A stretch of DNA of 64,000 nucleotides from positions 293,736,009 to 293,800,008 of the forward strand of contig JAUPFV010000004.1 in the NCBI GenBank assembly GCA_036936605.1, read 5' to 3'. The DNA comes from Limnanthes douglasii subsp. nivea. Taxonomy: Eukaryota; Streptophyta; Magnoliopsida; Brassicales; Limnanthaceae. Positions 20,430-33,300 of this stretch are shown piece by piece. The notes beneath the pieces are model-generated. The model was given only the letters and a program-made list of their open reading frames with translations. It was not told where the DNA came from and made no database searches. The position numbers were made by a program, and so were the translations under genes. Numbering within the stretch: position 1 is the first letter of the stretch; every line of letters begins with the position of its first letter.

Positions 20430-20798
20430 TATGTGAAAAGAAATACTTGGTGGGTTGATTCGGCTGCAACTACTCATGTTTGTGTTTCTTTGCAGGGTAC
20501 GTCAAAGAGCAGGATGCTAAGAGAGGATGAAAGATCCATTTTCACGGCAGACGAGAGCTCGTGTGAAGTTTTAGTTATTTGTGATTTTTCCTTAAAACTT
20601 TCCACTGGACATGTATTATTTTTAGAGAATATGATGTATGTTCCCACTTTTCGGAGGAACTTAATTTATTTTCCAGTTTTATTGCAAGGTTGCTCTTGTC
20701 TGATGAGAAACAATTTTTTTACACACTCTCTAAATAATATGATTGTTGGAAATGGAAATTTAATTAAAGAGGATGTTGTATTTGTTGAATACTATTAA
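20430..20798 (+). pseudogene. Copia element D: protease
   Basis: The frame starts KRNTWWVDSAATTHVC. Copia proteases have WxVDSGAT(T/S)H; here the glycine after the catalytic D-S is alanine. Next come MLREDERSIFTADES, VLFLENMMYVPTFRRNLI and a tail that ends at TAA 20796. The domain is in one frame, but upstream gag stops and the changed active-site residue make it inactive. Confidence 0.78.
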
Positions 20799-20859
20799 TA
20801 ATCACTACATACTTATGAATACACAACGTACACCAAACAATATTACTAAATTTGAAAGA

Positions 20860-21700
20860 CCTTCTAAACTGTAGCACAAGCGGTTAGGTCACAAATCCAA
20901 AGTTAGGATGGACAAGCTTGTTGCTGAAAGTTTATTAGATACCCTTGATTACTCTGACTTCGGTATATGTTTCGAGTGTATCAAAGGGAAACAAACCAAA
21001 GTTAAAAAGTTAGGAGTATATAGAGCGAAGAAAGTCCTAGAGTTGATACATAACAACATCTGTGTACCGTTTCCACAGGAATCGTGGAACAGGCAGCGGT
21101 ACTTTATATCATTCATTGACGACTACTCTCGTTTTGGTTACCTCTATCTTCTTCATGAAAATTCTGAGGCCTTAGACAAGTTAATAGATTTTAAGACCGA
21201 GTGAACAACGTCCAACACCCTTTCTATAATACCTAGAGAAGTGTGGAATAGTCCCTCAATACATTATGCCCGGTTTACCTCGCATGAATGGTCTATCGGA
21301 GAGATGGAACCGAACACTAACAAATATGGTTAGAAGCATAATAAGTCACCCATCTCTACCATTATCTTTCGGGGGGAAGCCATCAAATGTGCCGCTTATA
21401 TACTCAATCAAGTACCCAGAAAAGCTACTGTTTGGACTCCATATCAGCTTTGGAACGCGCGTAAGCCTAATTTGAAGCATCTGCATGTGTGGGGTTGTCC
21501 AACTGAGGCGAGGCCTTACAAACCTCAAGAAAAGAAACTGGACCTAAAAATAGTTAATTATTTCTTCATAGGTTATTCTGAATATTCTAGAGGGTTTAAG
21601 TTTTATGATTCTCTCACTGGTACAATATTTGACACAGGAACGGCCAAGTTTATTGAGGATGTTGAGTTTAGGGGGACGAATAAGGGAACATATGTTGATT
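20860..21700 (+). pseudogene. Copia element D: integrase
   Basis: The pre-integrase zinc finger reads (L)-stop-HKRLGHKSKVRMDKLV, where a TAG replaces the usual tryptophan, then ICFECIKGKQTK. The core has ISFIDDYSRFGYLYLL (first aspartates) at about 21105-21150. After a TGA at 21202 the frame changes several times (21205-21470), and the tail KHLHVWGCPTEARPY and KIVNYFFIGYSEYSRGFKFY joins the RT frame 21472-22644. The second aspartate and the glutamate of the triad lie in the frameshifted part and I cannot place them with confidence. Confidence 0.78.
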
Positions 21701-21929
21701 TTGAGGAAGAATCTGATTGGGCTGTAATGCCAATTATTTTGGTCCTATTAGAACAAGGTAATCTTCAAATTAACACTGATGCTCCATTTGAGGGTTCTAA
21801 CCAGGATACAAATATGGTCCAGGTAGATCAAGAGGAATTTCAAGATAATCTTCCACAAGGGAATCAAAATTACATTGTTCATAATGATCAAACTCTATCT
21901 CCCCAAGAAGTGCAACAAGAAGAAATAGT

Positions 21930-22644
21930 TTCCTTAAGAAGGTCCACGAGAGAATGGAAGAGTATTATAGATCCAAAATTTATTGGTATATCTCAGGAGC
22001 ATGATGAGTCATATGTTGGAATTGTAGATGATCCCTCATCCTACAAACAGGCCATGGTAATCTTTGACTCTCGGAAGTGTATTGACGCTATGAAAGAAGA
22101 GTATATATCAATGCAGGACAATACGGTATGGGATCTTGTCCTATTACCTGAAGGGGAAAATGCAATTAGTTGTAAATGGGTTTACAAAACCAAAGGAAAA
22201 TCCCTTAGTAATGTGGAAAGCCATAAAGCATGTCTTGTAGCGAAAGGTTATACTCAGCATGAAGGGATTGATTTTAAAGAAACCTTTGCTCCGGTATCGA
22301 CGAAGGATTCCTTTAGAAGAATCATGGCATTAGTTGCACATTTTGACCTTGGGCTTCATCAGATGGATGTTAAAACCGCTTTTCTCAATAGTAATATTGA
22401 GGAAACGATCGATATGGTGCAACCAGAACACTTTGTAGAAACTCAAAAGATCTGGTTTGCAGACTTAAGAAATCCATTTATGGGCTTAAACAAGCCTCTC
22501 GTCAATGGTATTACAAATTATTTGAAGTTGATTTTCAGTTATGACTTTGAGATCAACTCGGTGGAGGATTATGTGTATCACAACTTCAGTGGGAGTAATT
22601 TTATATTTCTTATATTATATATGGATGACATATTGCTTACCTAA
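21930..22644 (+). pseudogene. Copia element D: reverse transcriptase
   Basis: Within the 390-codon frame 21472-22644 the RT begins around residue 150. It carries NAISCKWVYKTKGKSLSNVE, ACLVAKGYTQHEGIDFKETF, ALVAHFDLGLHQMDVKTAFL and ILYMDDILLT. The usual copia motif is YVDDIL, so the catalytic pair is present with V to M. The segment between HQMDVKTAFLN and YMDD is compressed and mutated around FADLRNPFMGLNKPL (normally the KSLYGLKQ region). A TAA follows directly after YMDDILLT. Confidence 0.85.
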
Positions 22645-23605
22645 AACAATAAAGAATTGTTACACACTACAAAAAGATTTCTATCAGACAAGTTTGATAT
22701 GAAGGATCTTAGTGATGCCAATTTTGTGTTTGAAATCTAGATACATCGAGATCACTCTCGTGGTATTCTTGGATTATCAGAAAATGCATACATTAAAAAT
22801 GTATTACAACCTTATAGATTGGCATATTGCAAACCCCTAAGTACATCTTATACCAAAGGGTGCCAGACTTAGTCTGAGTCAATGTCCTAAGACAAAACTT
22901 GAGATTGAGGAAATGAAAAAGGCCATTTATGCTTCGGCAGTTGGGAGTTTAATGTATGCTCAAGTTTGTATTGGGCCGGACATTGCTTTTGCTGTAAATA
23001 TGTTGGGGAGGTATGTTCGTCACCCAGGAATGGATCACTGGAAAGCAATTAAAAGGGTACTCTGATATTTGCAAGGAACAAAGGTGCACATGTTGACTTA
23101 TAGGAAGTCAGATAAACTGGAGATAATTGTGTATTCCGACTCAGATTTTGGTGGATGCGCAGACACACTAAAAAGTACGTTAGGAAACATATTCTTATTG
23201 GCTGGAGGTGCAATATCCTGGAAAAGTGTAAAGCAAACACTTATTGCATCGTCCACCATGGAAGCAGAATTTGTTGCATGGTTTGAGGCATCAAACCAAG
23301 CACTGTGGTTGTGGAATTTTGTTACTGGATTACGCATTGTACAAGAGATAGAAGGCTTCCTGAGGTTATATTGTGATAACAATTTCGCAGTGCAGTACTC
23401 TAATAGCAACAAGAGCTCGTCTAAATCCAAACATATAGACATAAAGTTTATGTCTCTTAAAGAAAGAGCACAGATGGGTCAGATAAGTATAGAGCACGTC
23501 AGAATAAACTCCATGATAGCAGATCCCCAAACAAAGGCAGTTTTACCTAACGTTTTCCAGGGACACACCATCAGTATGGGTGTAGTTGATTTAGAGGGTT
23601 GTTAG
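22645..23605 (+). pseudogene. Copia element D: end of RT and RNase H
   Basis: From 22700 several frames carry the RT thumb (AVGSLMYAQVCIGPDIAFAV, VRHPGMDHWKAIKRVL). The frame 23069-23605 is RNase H: IIVYSDSDFGGCADTLKST, TLIASSTMEAEFVA, LRLYCDNNFAVQYSNS, KHIDIKF and ending VVDLEGC at TAG. The active-site D, E and D are present. Stops at 22642, 22738 and 23065 separate the parts. Confidence 0.85.
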
Positions 23606-23984
23606 TTTCAGTAGGAGAGTTTGTAATAGGATCTGATGTTATATTTTGTAGTATTATGCACATTAAAGTTGATTGAAATATATATATGCTTGGAAATATT
23701 TATTGATATCTGTACTGTATTGGATCTCTAAAGGTAGGAACCATTTGAGAGTAGATATGTACGCTTACAAGCCATATTACTCTTAGGCCACGCTCCATAA
23801 TTGGCCCAAGTAATTGATTGATAATGGTAATGTGATTACTGTTGCATCCTATTGTTCACATTGCGAAAAATGTATTTAGCCCTTTATTGTTGTCATGTAC
23901 AGGGTTGTATCGTTTGCCCATTGACAATGAATATATGGATCCCATTAAAGTTTAATATGTATTCTTGAGTAGCATATGGCAGTC

Positions 23985-23996
23985 CAAGTGGGAGAT
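23985..23996 (+). other. Copia element D: polypurine tract
   Basis: AAGTGGGAGAT directly precedes the LTR start TGTTGGAATA. This is the usual plant copia polypurine tract arrangement and fixes the left edge of the 3' LTR. Confidence 0.8.
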
Positions 23997-24654
23997 TGTT
24001 GGAATATATTTGTTTAATATATTTATAGACTGACAATAATTTGCACCAACATGCTAAATAAACATATTCGATTATTGTCTTACGGAAGTCCAAGTTAAAA
24101 GTAATCGAGTTAATTATTTAATTAATTAAATTGGACCTATGGGTGAAAAGACGTCGTGGGCTCAAGTGTGGTAACCAGGTTGAATTTGGACATTGTGATG
24201 AAGAGGGCCCAGATCTCAACACTTAAGCCTGAATTAATAAATCAGGGATATAAATTGAATTATCAATTTATCGGGTTATGGTCCCGGAGACAAGGAAGTA
24301 ATAAAGGATAGGCTTTATAATATTGGGCTTCACATTGTAAAGTCTATAAATAAGGGGCTACTTTTAGGAATTTCATCATCCTAAACCCCAATCAGAAATA
24401 CGGCCGCTTCCTTGAGTGTCTAGAAACATTTTCTTTCTTCACTAATTTGATTTTGTAGGTTTCAATTTCATAAACGGAATCGCTTAAGAGCGCAAAGGAA
24501 CAAAAGAAAATACTAGATGGATAGCAGCAGGAAAACCCGTTAGTGTTCTTGGTTTTCTGTTTATTCTTTAGGTGAATCTTTGAAAAGGGTTTAATTATTT
24601 TTTCGCGATTTTTTATATATTATTTGATGCGATTTCGAATAATATATGACAACA
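23997..24654 (+). repeat. Copia element D: 3' LTR
   Basis: The LTR begins TGTTGGAATATATTTGTTTA and ends AATATATGACAACA, 658 bp. It carries a TATA-like TATAAATAAGGGGC near 24343 and splice-like and polyadenylation-like text beyond. No second copy exists elsewhere in the window, so the 5' LTR has been lost. The next bases AACTC would be the right-hand target duplication. Confidence 0.8.
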
Positions 24655-25157
24655 AACTCAATTTACAAGCTAACAATTTCATGATGATTGGATGATCTGA
24701 TTTTTTTTAATTTTTTTTAAATTATACTTTTTTCAAAATCATGTTCTTCCTCTTAACTAGTAGATTTTTGTCGACTAGTTAATCTAGTGAAATTTCTCCC
24801 TCGTTAATTTCATGTATAAGTAGCAAAGAATCATCTTCACTACATGATGATAAAATTTGTTTTTCTTCGAAGCTCTACCGATCAAATATCCTCCATAAGC
24901 TAATTCGAATATAATGGCGATCATTAATAATATTTCTGACTATCTACTTGTAATTGTTGCATACAAAACAACCTCATTGTGTGTATTTTTTTCAAAAATA
25001 TTTTTACTATATTGTATTAATTTTATTCTCAAAATATATTTAGTTTTTCCATGATCAAACATATCAATATTTATTTCAGGGAATATAAACAAGCTTTTTG
25101 CTAGGAGTTCTCTTTAAAAAAATATTTATTTTATTTCACATCGAGAAGCTTGATATA
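24655..25157. other. AT-rich intergenic DNA
   Basis: Between the copia 3' LTR and the poly-T end of the minus-strand LINE I see only AT-rich sequence with homopolymer runs and no coding or repeat signal. Confidence 0.5.
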
Positions 25158-25639
25158 TTTTTTTTCCAGCAAACGGCAAAATATATTACGAGATTGAGAG
25201 TTTTACATAATGTATAGCTCTAATCAAGAGCCTTACAAAAGAAGAGGTCCATAGCCTAATTATTGCAACTAAATTAGATCGATTCCCAAATTTAGACCAG
25301 AAACCCTAAATTGAGAAGACAATCAGCCACATCAATTCAATCTCCACACAACCACCACCAGCCAAGAAATGGCCCGGTAGCTATATACCACCAGAGAAAC
25401 CACCAGCTCCCATACAGCCATCAACCACCATTAACGATTGAAAACGCCAGAGAACCACCAATGTTGTCCCTAATCCCCTCCGATTAGAAGTCTCCAGAAT
25501 CTCGATCACCCATCTCTCTTTCTGATCGAACGAACCTCCTATTTTAACCATGCAACCACCAGAATAAGCTCCAGAACACTCTGGTACCTAAAATTGAAAC
25601 ATAAAAACGAAATCTTAGCTTTCAGAGATTAAGTAGCCA

Positions 25640-26160
25640 AGGTCGTTCCTTTCCAAGTTGATAATAGCAAGAAGGATCGAATGAGCATTTAGCTGAGTGA
25701 AATTTTGGTTCTTCTTTCTTTTTAAAGTCTTTTTTGCGATCCAATCAGCTGCCTGATTTTGGACTCACAAAATGTGCTTCAACAACGTACTGGGAGCAAT
25801 TAGCTTCCTACAGATAGACATAGTAGAAGAGAGAGGAAAAAGGTATTTTCCTTCACCAAACATGTTGATAAGAGACATGCAATCAGTCTCAATATCAACA
25901 TGTCTCCAGCAACACTCTCTGCAAAGGAGAAGGGCCTCCATCAAGGCTCTCGCTTCAGCAGCAATAAAGGATAACTTGCCAAAGTTCTAACCCATACCAA
26001 CAACCAGCCCACCACTGGAGTTTCTGATGATAAGACCTCCACTGGTCTCTCCCACATGGTTGCAAGCAGCATCAAGATTCAGTTTGAGCCTTCCACGAGT
26101 AGGAGTCAACCAATTAAGGTACGCCAGCTTTCTGTTTTTCAAGTGTGAGTAGCAGCCCAT
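25640..26160 (-). pseudogene. LINE ORF2 part: RNase H domain
   Basis: On the minus strand this stretch reads KLNLDAACN, GLIIRNSSGGLVVG, AAEARALMEALLLC and VDIETDCMSLINMFGEG, the plant LINE RNase H (RVT_3 type) with its D, E and D positions recognisable. A stop replaces one residue near 25987. The open frame 25772-25990 on the opposite strand is a shadow. Confidence 0.75.
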
Positions 26161-26256
26161 AGTACTACTTGCTTTGTTTGCTTTAATCCAATGCTTAGGA
26201 GAAAGTTTATTAGAATATTCAAGACCATAGATAATCTTGTATACTGAATTTAAAGC

Positions 26257-27180
26257 TTAAAATTGACTTTGCTTAGTGTTTTTTAACTTAGCAGCATTTC
26301 TGTTTTTCCAAATGACCCGGTAGATTAAAGCTGGGATAATATGGGTAATGTGTACCTTCTGTTTTGAGAACAAAAACCAGATTCGCAAAACATGAGGGAA
26401 CACCATATACCTTTCGATTTTAATATAAAAACTGCTGCTAAAATGGTCCCAAAGATACCAAGCAAAGTCACAGTTAATAAAAACATGATTAATGTTTTCA
26501 AAATTAGGACATAACTGACATTTAGAAATAATGTTAATGGATCTCCTCATTAGGACAACATCAATAGGCATAAAACCTTATAAAATTCTCCAAAGAAGAA
26601 AGGAAATCTTTCTTGGAGTAATAGAATTCCAAATTTTGCAATAGATCCCAAACCTAGTAGAGTGGTGTCTAGAGAACTCCCAAGTAATTTTAGTGTTAAA
26701 CTTTTGATCAGGGGAGAGATTTCATATAAGCTTGTCCTCTTTGGTATTGTCAATCCTAAATAGGTTAATCTGGGCTATTTTGTCAGCAGTGATCAAATCC
26801 TTGCAATTAGTAATGTCCCAGCCATCATTCCTCCAAAAGGAATTGACCTTAGTACTTAGAAACCAATTATTCTCCAAGTTGGTGCTGTCAATGATATGAG
26901 GACTATTGTGCCAGTCTTCCCTCCAAAAATCGATGTCCCCTTTTCCAAGTATCCATCTCATGTTAAATGCAGTTTGAGCCTTAATACCTGCAAGCCTTTT
27001 CCACACTAAAGAGCCAAAAGAGTTAGTAATAAAAGGATGACAATTTTTGCTGTAAATGTCATTCATGATGTTAGACCATAAACTAATGTTTTGCCTGTAA
27101 TTGAACCACAATTTTTGAGAGAAAATAGAGAATAGGATAATAGGCCTATAATTGATCCATCTAACAGGGTCAACATTCTT
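26257..27180 (-). pseudogene. LINE ORF2 part: RT tail and zf-RVT domain
   Basis: The frame 26722-27111 carries LWSNIMNDIYSKN, LVWKRLAGIKAQ, WILGKGDIDFWREDW, a phrase set typical of the region after RT in plant LINEs (GDG in W-GNG context). The frame 26257-26571 has the zinc-binding motif CQLCPNFENINHVFINCDFA with flanking W residues (WYLWD). Near 27140-27170 a fragment reads VDPVRWINYRPI, part of RT. Stops and frameshifts separate the pieces. Confidence 0.8.
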
Positions 27181-27220
27181 AGGAAAACAAAAACCGAAAG
27201 AAGTAAACTCTTGATGTTTT

Positions 27221-27620
27221 CATACCAAATCTACTGTGCTTGGCTGGAGCCACAGTGACAGGCGTCTTGTTAGTTTCTTCCGGTGGTCTTCATGATGAAT
27301 AGAAAATAATCTTTATAGCATCCACCACCCATGTCTTCTCATTTATCGACGACCTCAAATAATATAAAAAATAGTACTTGCATCAAATGTTTGAAAAAAG
27401 ATAATCACAAAGAAATCCGACCAAAATCTCAAATTAAAACAATATAGAAGATGAATTTCCACTACTACCACAATAGAAAGATAATAAAAAGGAAAATATG
27501 AAATATCTACCTTCAAGTTCATCGCAAAATTTTGATCTAAAAACTAACCCAATTTATGATCAATTTACTTCTCTGTACAACAACACTCAAAACCTGCAAT
27601 AAAATAAGAACATTAGAATA
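27221..27620. other. No assigned feature
   Basis: I see no gene here. The stretch may contain the 5' untranslated region of the plus-strand LINE that follows. Confidence 0.4.
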
Positions 27621-28200
27621 TGTTCCAAATCTCGGTAGAGGTTAACTTATCCTTGTAGGATCCTAGTATGATCGAATTTGATCAGAATGCTGATCTAAGG
27701 AAGCTTTAGAAAAGGAATGTGTGGACAGTCGATAAACACTCTATGAGACTGTTAAAATAGAACCCTTTTTTAATCTTAGGATCCATATTGCCCAAGTGTG
27801 TATTAAATTGTCTAATCTACCTGAGTTTATGTATGATGATGAACCAATTAGTGTTATATCTAATTCATTAGGTAAGTCATTAAAAAAATTGGATGCCTCT
27901 CATGAATAGTGCTAAACTTAACTGTTGTAAAGTTTGGATAAAACTTGATGTCACTAGAAATCTTATTCACAAAGTATGAATTGATTTTGTTGAAAATGAT
28001 AGGTTTCGACTAGATATATTTTATGTAAAAATGCATTTTTACTCTAAAACATTCTTACATTTTTGTCACAAAAGTTCAGATTGTAAGAAACTTGATGAAC
28101 ATTATTCAATAACCAGTCATGCTCAAGATCTTTCTATTGCTAAACCTTATACTCAAACTGAAGTTTAAGTCTCTAAGATCAAATCAGTCATAATAAATAA
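27621..28200 (+). pseudogene. LINE (+) ORF1 remnant, DUF4283/zinc-knuckle type
   Basis: ORF1 of plant L1 elements is an RNA-binding protein. The readable patches are LPEFMYDDEPISVISNSLGK near 27810-27880, KVWIKLDVTRNLIHK near 27930-27975 and YVKMHFYSKTFLHFCHKSSDCKKLDEH-like text near 28020-28100, spread over three frames. The cysteine and histidine of the knuckle (CHKSSDC) can be seen. Many stops. The assignment depends on the endonuclease-RT gene that follows. Confidence 0.6.
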
Positions 28201-28714
28201 AGTGGATTCAACTGAGATTACAAGCAATCACGAGGAAACATCGATTCAAAGGAAAGAAAACAAATCATATTTAACATAATTTTTATAAGCAAGCTTCAAT
28301 AAAGGTAGAGAGAGAATTAAAAGAATAACTTCTCTATATATAAATATTACCTTACAAAGAAATAAAGGAATTCAAAGCACTTACTAACAAAAAAAGAGAT
28401 TGAAAAGGAAATTCGAAAGAATATAAACACATAAATTATTGAAGTTGTCCAAACAATTGAAACAAGAGCAATATTCACATTAATAAATGAATTTGATAAT
28501 TCGGATATAGACACAATCTCACCAAAACAAATGACCACTGGTAGCCTTCCTCCATCTTATATTTTTGGTAAAATATAATAAGGAAAAAATTACAAAAAAG
28601 TTCTAAGTAAGAGAATGAAGAAGATAAAAATCAAATCTTTTAAAGATCCAATCATTACTAAAGCACTTCATTCGAAAAAGTCGGGTACGACCCTCATTAG
28701 CACATCAAAATAAC

Positions 28715-31700
28715 TATCACAGTCCTTAATTGGAATGTGAGAGGTATGAGAAACAAGGCTATAATCAGAAGACTCAAAATCAATTAAAAATGGTTGAAAA
28801 AGTAGATTTCTTAGCTATATAAGAACCTATTGTCTCTGTGGACAATTTAGATAAGTTAGCTAAAAAACTTGGATTTGAAGGCAGTACTGCTAATATTAGC
28901 AATAAGATTTGAATAATATAAAATAAAGAATTTATTATTGAGCTTATTTTCAATCATGAGCAATTTCTACACGTGAAATTAAAATGTTCTTCATTTGAAA
29001 AGAAAATTTTGGTCACTGTGATTTATGTCAAATGTATTAGAGAGTATAAGATTATTCTTTAGGATAATCTTAGCCAACTAGATGATAATTCTAAAGAATG
29101 GATTGGGATGGGGAACTTTAATGTTATTACAAACACTCAAGAATAACTATTATGTTCTACTTTATGTTTGAGGAGTTTAGATGACTTCAATAATGTTATC
29201 CTTGACTTTCAATTAGAGAATGCTGGTTACTCGGTTTCAAAATTCAGTTGGACTAACAATATAAAATAATAATGACTATATAAAGTATTATATAACTCAA
29301 CTTGAATTAATACTTTGAAAAATATTAAAATAAAACATCTATCCAAAACTAGATCAGATCACTCTTCTTTGAGTGTAATAATCTCATATGATCACAATAA
29401 AATCAAGTCAGCTTTCAAGTTCCAAAATATGTGGCTTATGAATCCTGATTTTCTAACGATGGTAGAGAAAAATTAGAAATAGGGTATGATAGGTTCACAT
29501 ATTCAAATTTTATGGAATAAGCTCAAAAGATTGAAACATAAACTCAAATATTAGAACTGGGATATATTTGGAAATGTATTTGATATTATTGTTCAATCAA
29601 AAGAGGAAGTAAAGTTTATAGAGATATATTTTAAAGAATCCAAGAGTATAGAAGACAAAATTAATCTACCTAAAGTTATTCATCTTCATCTCATGGCTTG
29701 AGAAGAAGCCTATTGGGAACAAAAACATAATTTTAACTAGTTGATGGTTGATGATAAAAAAACTTATTGCTTTCATAGCATTTTGGAAGGATACATTTGG
29801 ATCAGAGATCACGAACCCCTAGATAAATCTGTAGAGAATCATTTCAAAACACTTCTATATGCTCAACCTTATCCAAAGGAGCCCGAGGAGCTTTATAACA
29901 TCATTCCAAATCTAATTACTAAAGAATATAACATAAATCTTAGGACATTACCTACCGAATATGCGATATGCATCAATGACAAATCCTTAAGCCCCAACAA
30001 TGTTGTCGGTGGGGATGGATTTAAGGCCAATTTTTTTCCAATTTTTCTAGTCTATAATATCTAAAGACCTTTGTACTGCCGTTGTAGCATTCTTTCAAGC
30101 CCTTCTTCCCCTTAAGGCATATATGCAACTATAATATGCCTAATTCTAAAGGCAGATTCTCATATAACATGGAATGACTTTGGACCAATCAGCCTATGTA
30201 CAATCTTTTATAGAATAATATCTAAGATATTATATGAAAAAATATCGATATTACTCCATAAGATAATATATGAGGAGCAATGAGGTTTTGTTAAGTGTAT
30301 GAACATTCATGGTAATATATTGTTAACTCAAGAGTTAACTAGGACTTAAAGAAAAACAATCAGAGGTTCGATATGATCTCCTTTAACTTTATACTAAGTA
30401 TCATGAAAGCTTTTGGTTTTGGTACTAGGTTATTGAATATAATTAAGAAAAGTATAAACTTTGTCTAGTTCTAATAATAGTTAATAGAGAACTTCAAGGA
30501 TACTTCAAATCTATATTGTAGTTAGACAGTGGGATCCTATATACCATAATCTATTTATTATAGCCGAAGAATACCTAATTAAGGGTCTTAAAAACTAGTT
30601 GAAGATAAAAGAGAAATGCTATACAAAACAAATAGCTTGCCTAGATTTTACAACTAATTTCATCATATTCGCCAATGAATCTTCTCCAAATATCAGAAGG
30701 ATCAACTTGTACCTTCAACATTACCAAGATATATCAGGTCAAATAATCAACAATAACAAAACTACAATAATCACTCCTTCAAAAATATCTAAATCCATAA
30801 TTAAAGTAATTGAAAACCAACCCGAATTTTAACATGGAAACCTGTATTTTAAATACCTAGGTATCTTTATACATTCATGTAATAAAGCTTGTTGTTTTGA
30901 TGAATTGGTGACTAAAATTAAGACAATGATATTAGAGTGAAATAGTAAGTTGTTATCTTTTGGTAGTAAAATTATACTCATTCAGTTTGTTTTAATGGCA
31001 ATACCACTCTATCATTTACAAATATGCTTACTTCTTAAAGTTGTAATCAATAAAATTTAAAGATTATGTAATAGGTTCTTACGGGTTGCTACTGAATCTA
31101 AGCAAGCAATTCAATGGACAAACTGGTTAGATCTATGTAAACCCTAAGATAAGGGTGATTTAAATATAAAAAGTTTGAAAGATATGCATATTGCTTTCTC
31201 TTGCACATTATGGTTTAAGTTCATAGACCAAAAGTCGTAATGGTCTAAATACATGCACACATTATATTGTTCATCCCATCATCCTCTTCAATTAAAACAT
31301 ACAAATAAATGTTCTAAATATCAGATGTACTGCAGATTTTTATACATACGGGCATATTGGAAAGGGTGTTATATATTTTTTGGCTTGAAAAATGGTGTGA
31401 TACCAAACCATTCATCTTATTACCTAATGAACATAACAACTATTGGTATCAAGAGGAAAAAATTAAAAACTACTCGATTGATGATTACCAGAATTTGGAA
31501 AAGTTGAGGATTGCTGTACTTACGTCTCATATTGAAAAATAAAGAAAGTTTCAATTAAAGATACATAAAATAATTCAGTTAAATGGTCTCTATCAGCAAA
31601 TAGGGAATTTAATACAAATTATACATGAAATATGTTAAGACACAAAGGTATCAAATCAATATATTCGTGAAAATTTGGAATAACATAACACCTAAAAGGT

Positions 31701-32440
31701 ATTCTTTTCTACTTTGGAGGCTGCTAAACAACTGGATCCTAGTTGACACTATTTGAAAATAAAAATTCTATCTAGCCTCTAAATGCCAATTTTGTGATGG
31801 TATAAAATTAATAAATCATCAGTTTTTCTAATGCAACACAACTTGGAAAGTCTGAAAATACCTTGCGAGATTAGTTGGTATCCTAATAGGCAGACACACA
31901 AAAAATTCTCATCTTATAAAAAGTTGGTTTGAGACTATTATAAAAGAGGTCCATATAAGAACAATTATTCTCCCCTATAAAATGCTACGTCATTTGGAAT
32001 TCTAGAAACAAATTCAAGAAGCAAGAGCAAAGAATTAGAGTAAATTCTATATGGTATAATATTAAGTACAACATTTCAAGTATAGATTGTTCCAATTTTT
32101 TAAAAAGATCTTATTGGTTTGAGGATTCAAATGTAGCTTTAGATTTAGGATGTTTTCAACACTTAAATAAGCCTAGATTGAGCAGTTCTCTTAAGTTGAA
32201 GCTCATATTTGGAAACAGATTCAAGCCTAATACAAATGGTTCTTGTAACTTGTTTGGAAAATCCGATTGTGGGGTTCTAATAAGAGATAACAAAGGTGAT
32301 ATATTAGTAGTTTATGGTAGAATATACAGCAAGCAATCATCCATTATTCTTGAATGCAGGGCGCTTTTAGATGAGCTTCTTATATGTAAGGAAAATTATT
32401 TCAGATATATTAACATTAAGCTCGATTCTCCTTATTGAAA
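28715..32440 (+). pseudogene. LINE (+) ORF2 remnant: endonuclease, RT, RNase H
   Basis: ORF2 nicks the target and reverse-transcribes. APE endonuclease: LNWNVRGMRNKAIIRRLK (28720), GNFNVI near 29120 (normally GDFN) and RSDHSSL near 29360. RT: GGDGFKANFFPIF at 30010-30050 (normally PGPDGF), decayed palm, and FIIFANES with GQIINNNKTTIITPSK at 30600-30800 (normally YADD...GQxxNxxKS). Then YLGIFIH, LIQFVLMAIPLYHL near 30990 and an RNase H piece at 32178-32438 with FKPNTNGSC, GVLIRDNKGDIL and ILECRALLDELL (DG to TNG). Stops occur every few dozen codons, so it is ancient. Confidence 0.8.
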
Positions 32441-33300
32441 TGCTTATGAAACAAAAAGCCCATTGGTACTTGGCTTCTCTGATAGAATGTTGCAGGAAAC
32501 TAACAGCTCACCGGTATTACCATTGTTCATATCTATAGAGAACAAAATCAAGCCACAAATTAGCTTGCTAAATAGACTTTCAAATGCAAAATGAAACGAG
32601 ACTTCAACTAAAATCGGAGTCCTGCAAAACTAAGAGCTTTTATATTACTTAAAAGTTTTTAAGTATGCTATCTAAAGGTGGAGGAGTGACTGGTTCTACC
32701 AGAAATTATCTACCAAAGCAATTTAGATACAACTGAAAATTTTATGGTTTACTTGTGTTTCTCTGGTCAAGCTTGCTCTTTTTCGATATTCGAGGATTCT
32801 AATATCTTTACTTTCAATCATTCACAAAAGATCAAGGATTAAAATATATTTCTTCATATCATCTAATTTAATCACATGTAGATTTTTTCATGAACAAATA
32901 TATAATAGACTTAAGTCCTAAGATGAAAACAAAAGTTGGGTTAGAAGAATCGGATATTGAAGCTTAATGTGGAGAAAAATGAGCTGACAAAAATTGCAAC
33001 CTGGATTTCAGTTGATGCTCTAATACAAGCAAATTACGATCTAAATTTAAAAGGGTATTCAACATGAAAACGAATAAGATGTAACGAAATCATTCAAAAT
33101 AAAGTACCTTGCAGAAAATGATTTCTAATCAAAATTTTATTTGAGTTTGACTTGATATTTTTTTATTAAACTAATAAATAATACCTTGATATTCAGGTAG
33201 AGAAAAAAAAACAAATCTAAATAAATTTCAATACGATAAAAAAAATTGAATTTTTGACCAAACGTGATTTTTTTTCCGAAGAGAACCCACAGCCGCTACT
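32441..33300. other. LINE 3' tail and AT-rich DNA
   Basis: The first 300 bp may be the 3' end of the LINE (a frame near 32680-32780 resembles a LINE tail), but no clean poly-A or target duplication marks the end. Beyond this is AT-rich sequence with short A-runs and no other signal. Confidence 0.4.

Larger units (their letters stand above)
25158..27220 (-). mobile_element. LINE (L1-type), 5'-truncated
   Basis: The element reads leftward. Its 3' end is marked by a run of eight T on the plus strand (25158-25165), the minus-strand poly-A tail after TTTGCTGG. It retains the end of ORF2: a remnant of the RT/maturase-like region, the zinc-binding domain and RNase H. Endonuclease and most of RT are absent, as expected for a 5' truncation during target-primed reverse transcription. 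The 5' edge near 27200 is approximate. I did not find a convincing target-site duplication. Confidence 0.8.

Noticed and set aside
25130..27240. AGAAGCTTGATAT beside the LINE poly-T and ACTCTTGATGT near 27212 as a target-site duplication
   Set aside because: The match is short and imperfect, and the 5' edge of the LINE is not independently fixed.
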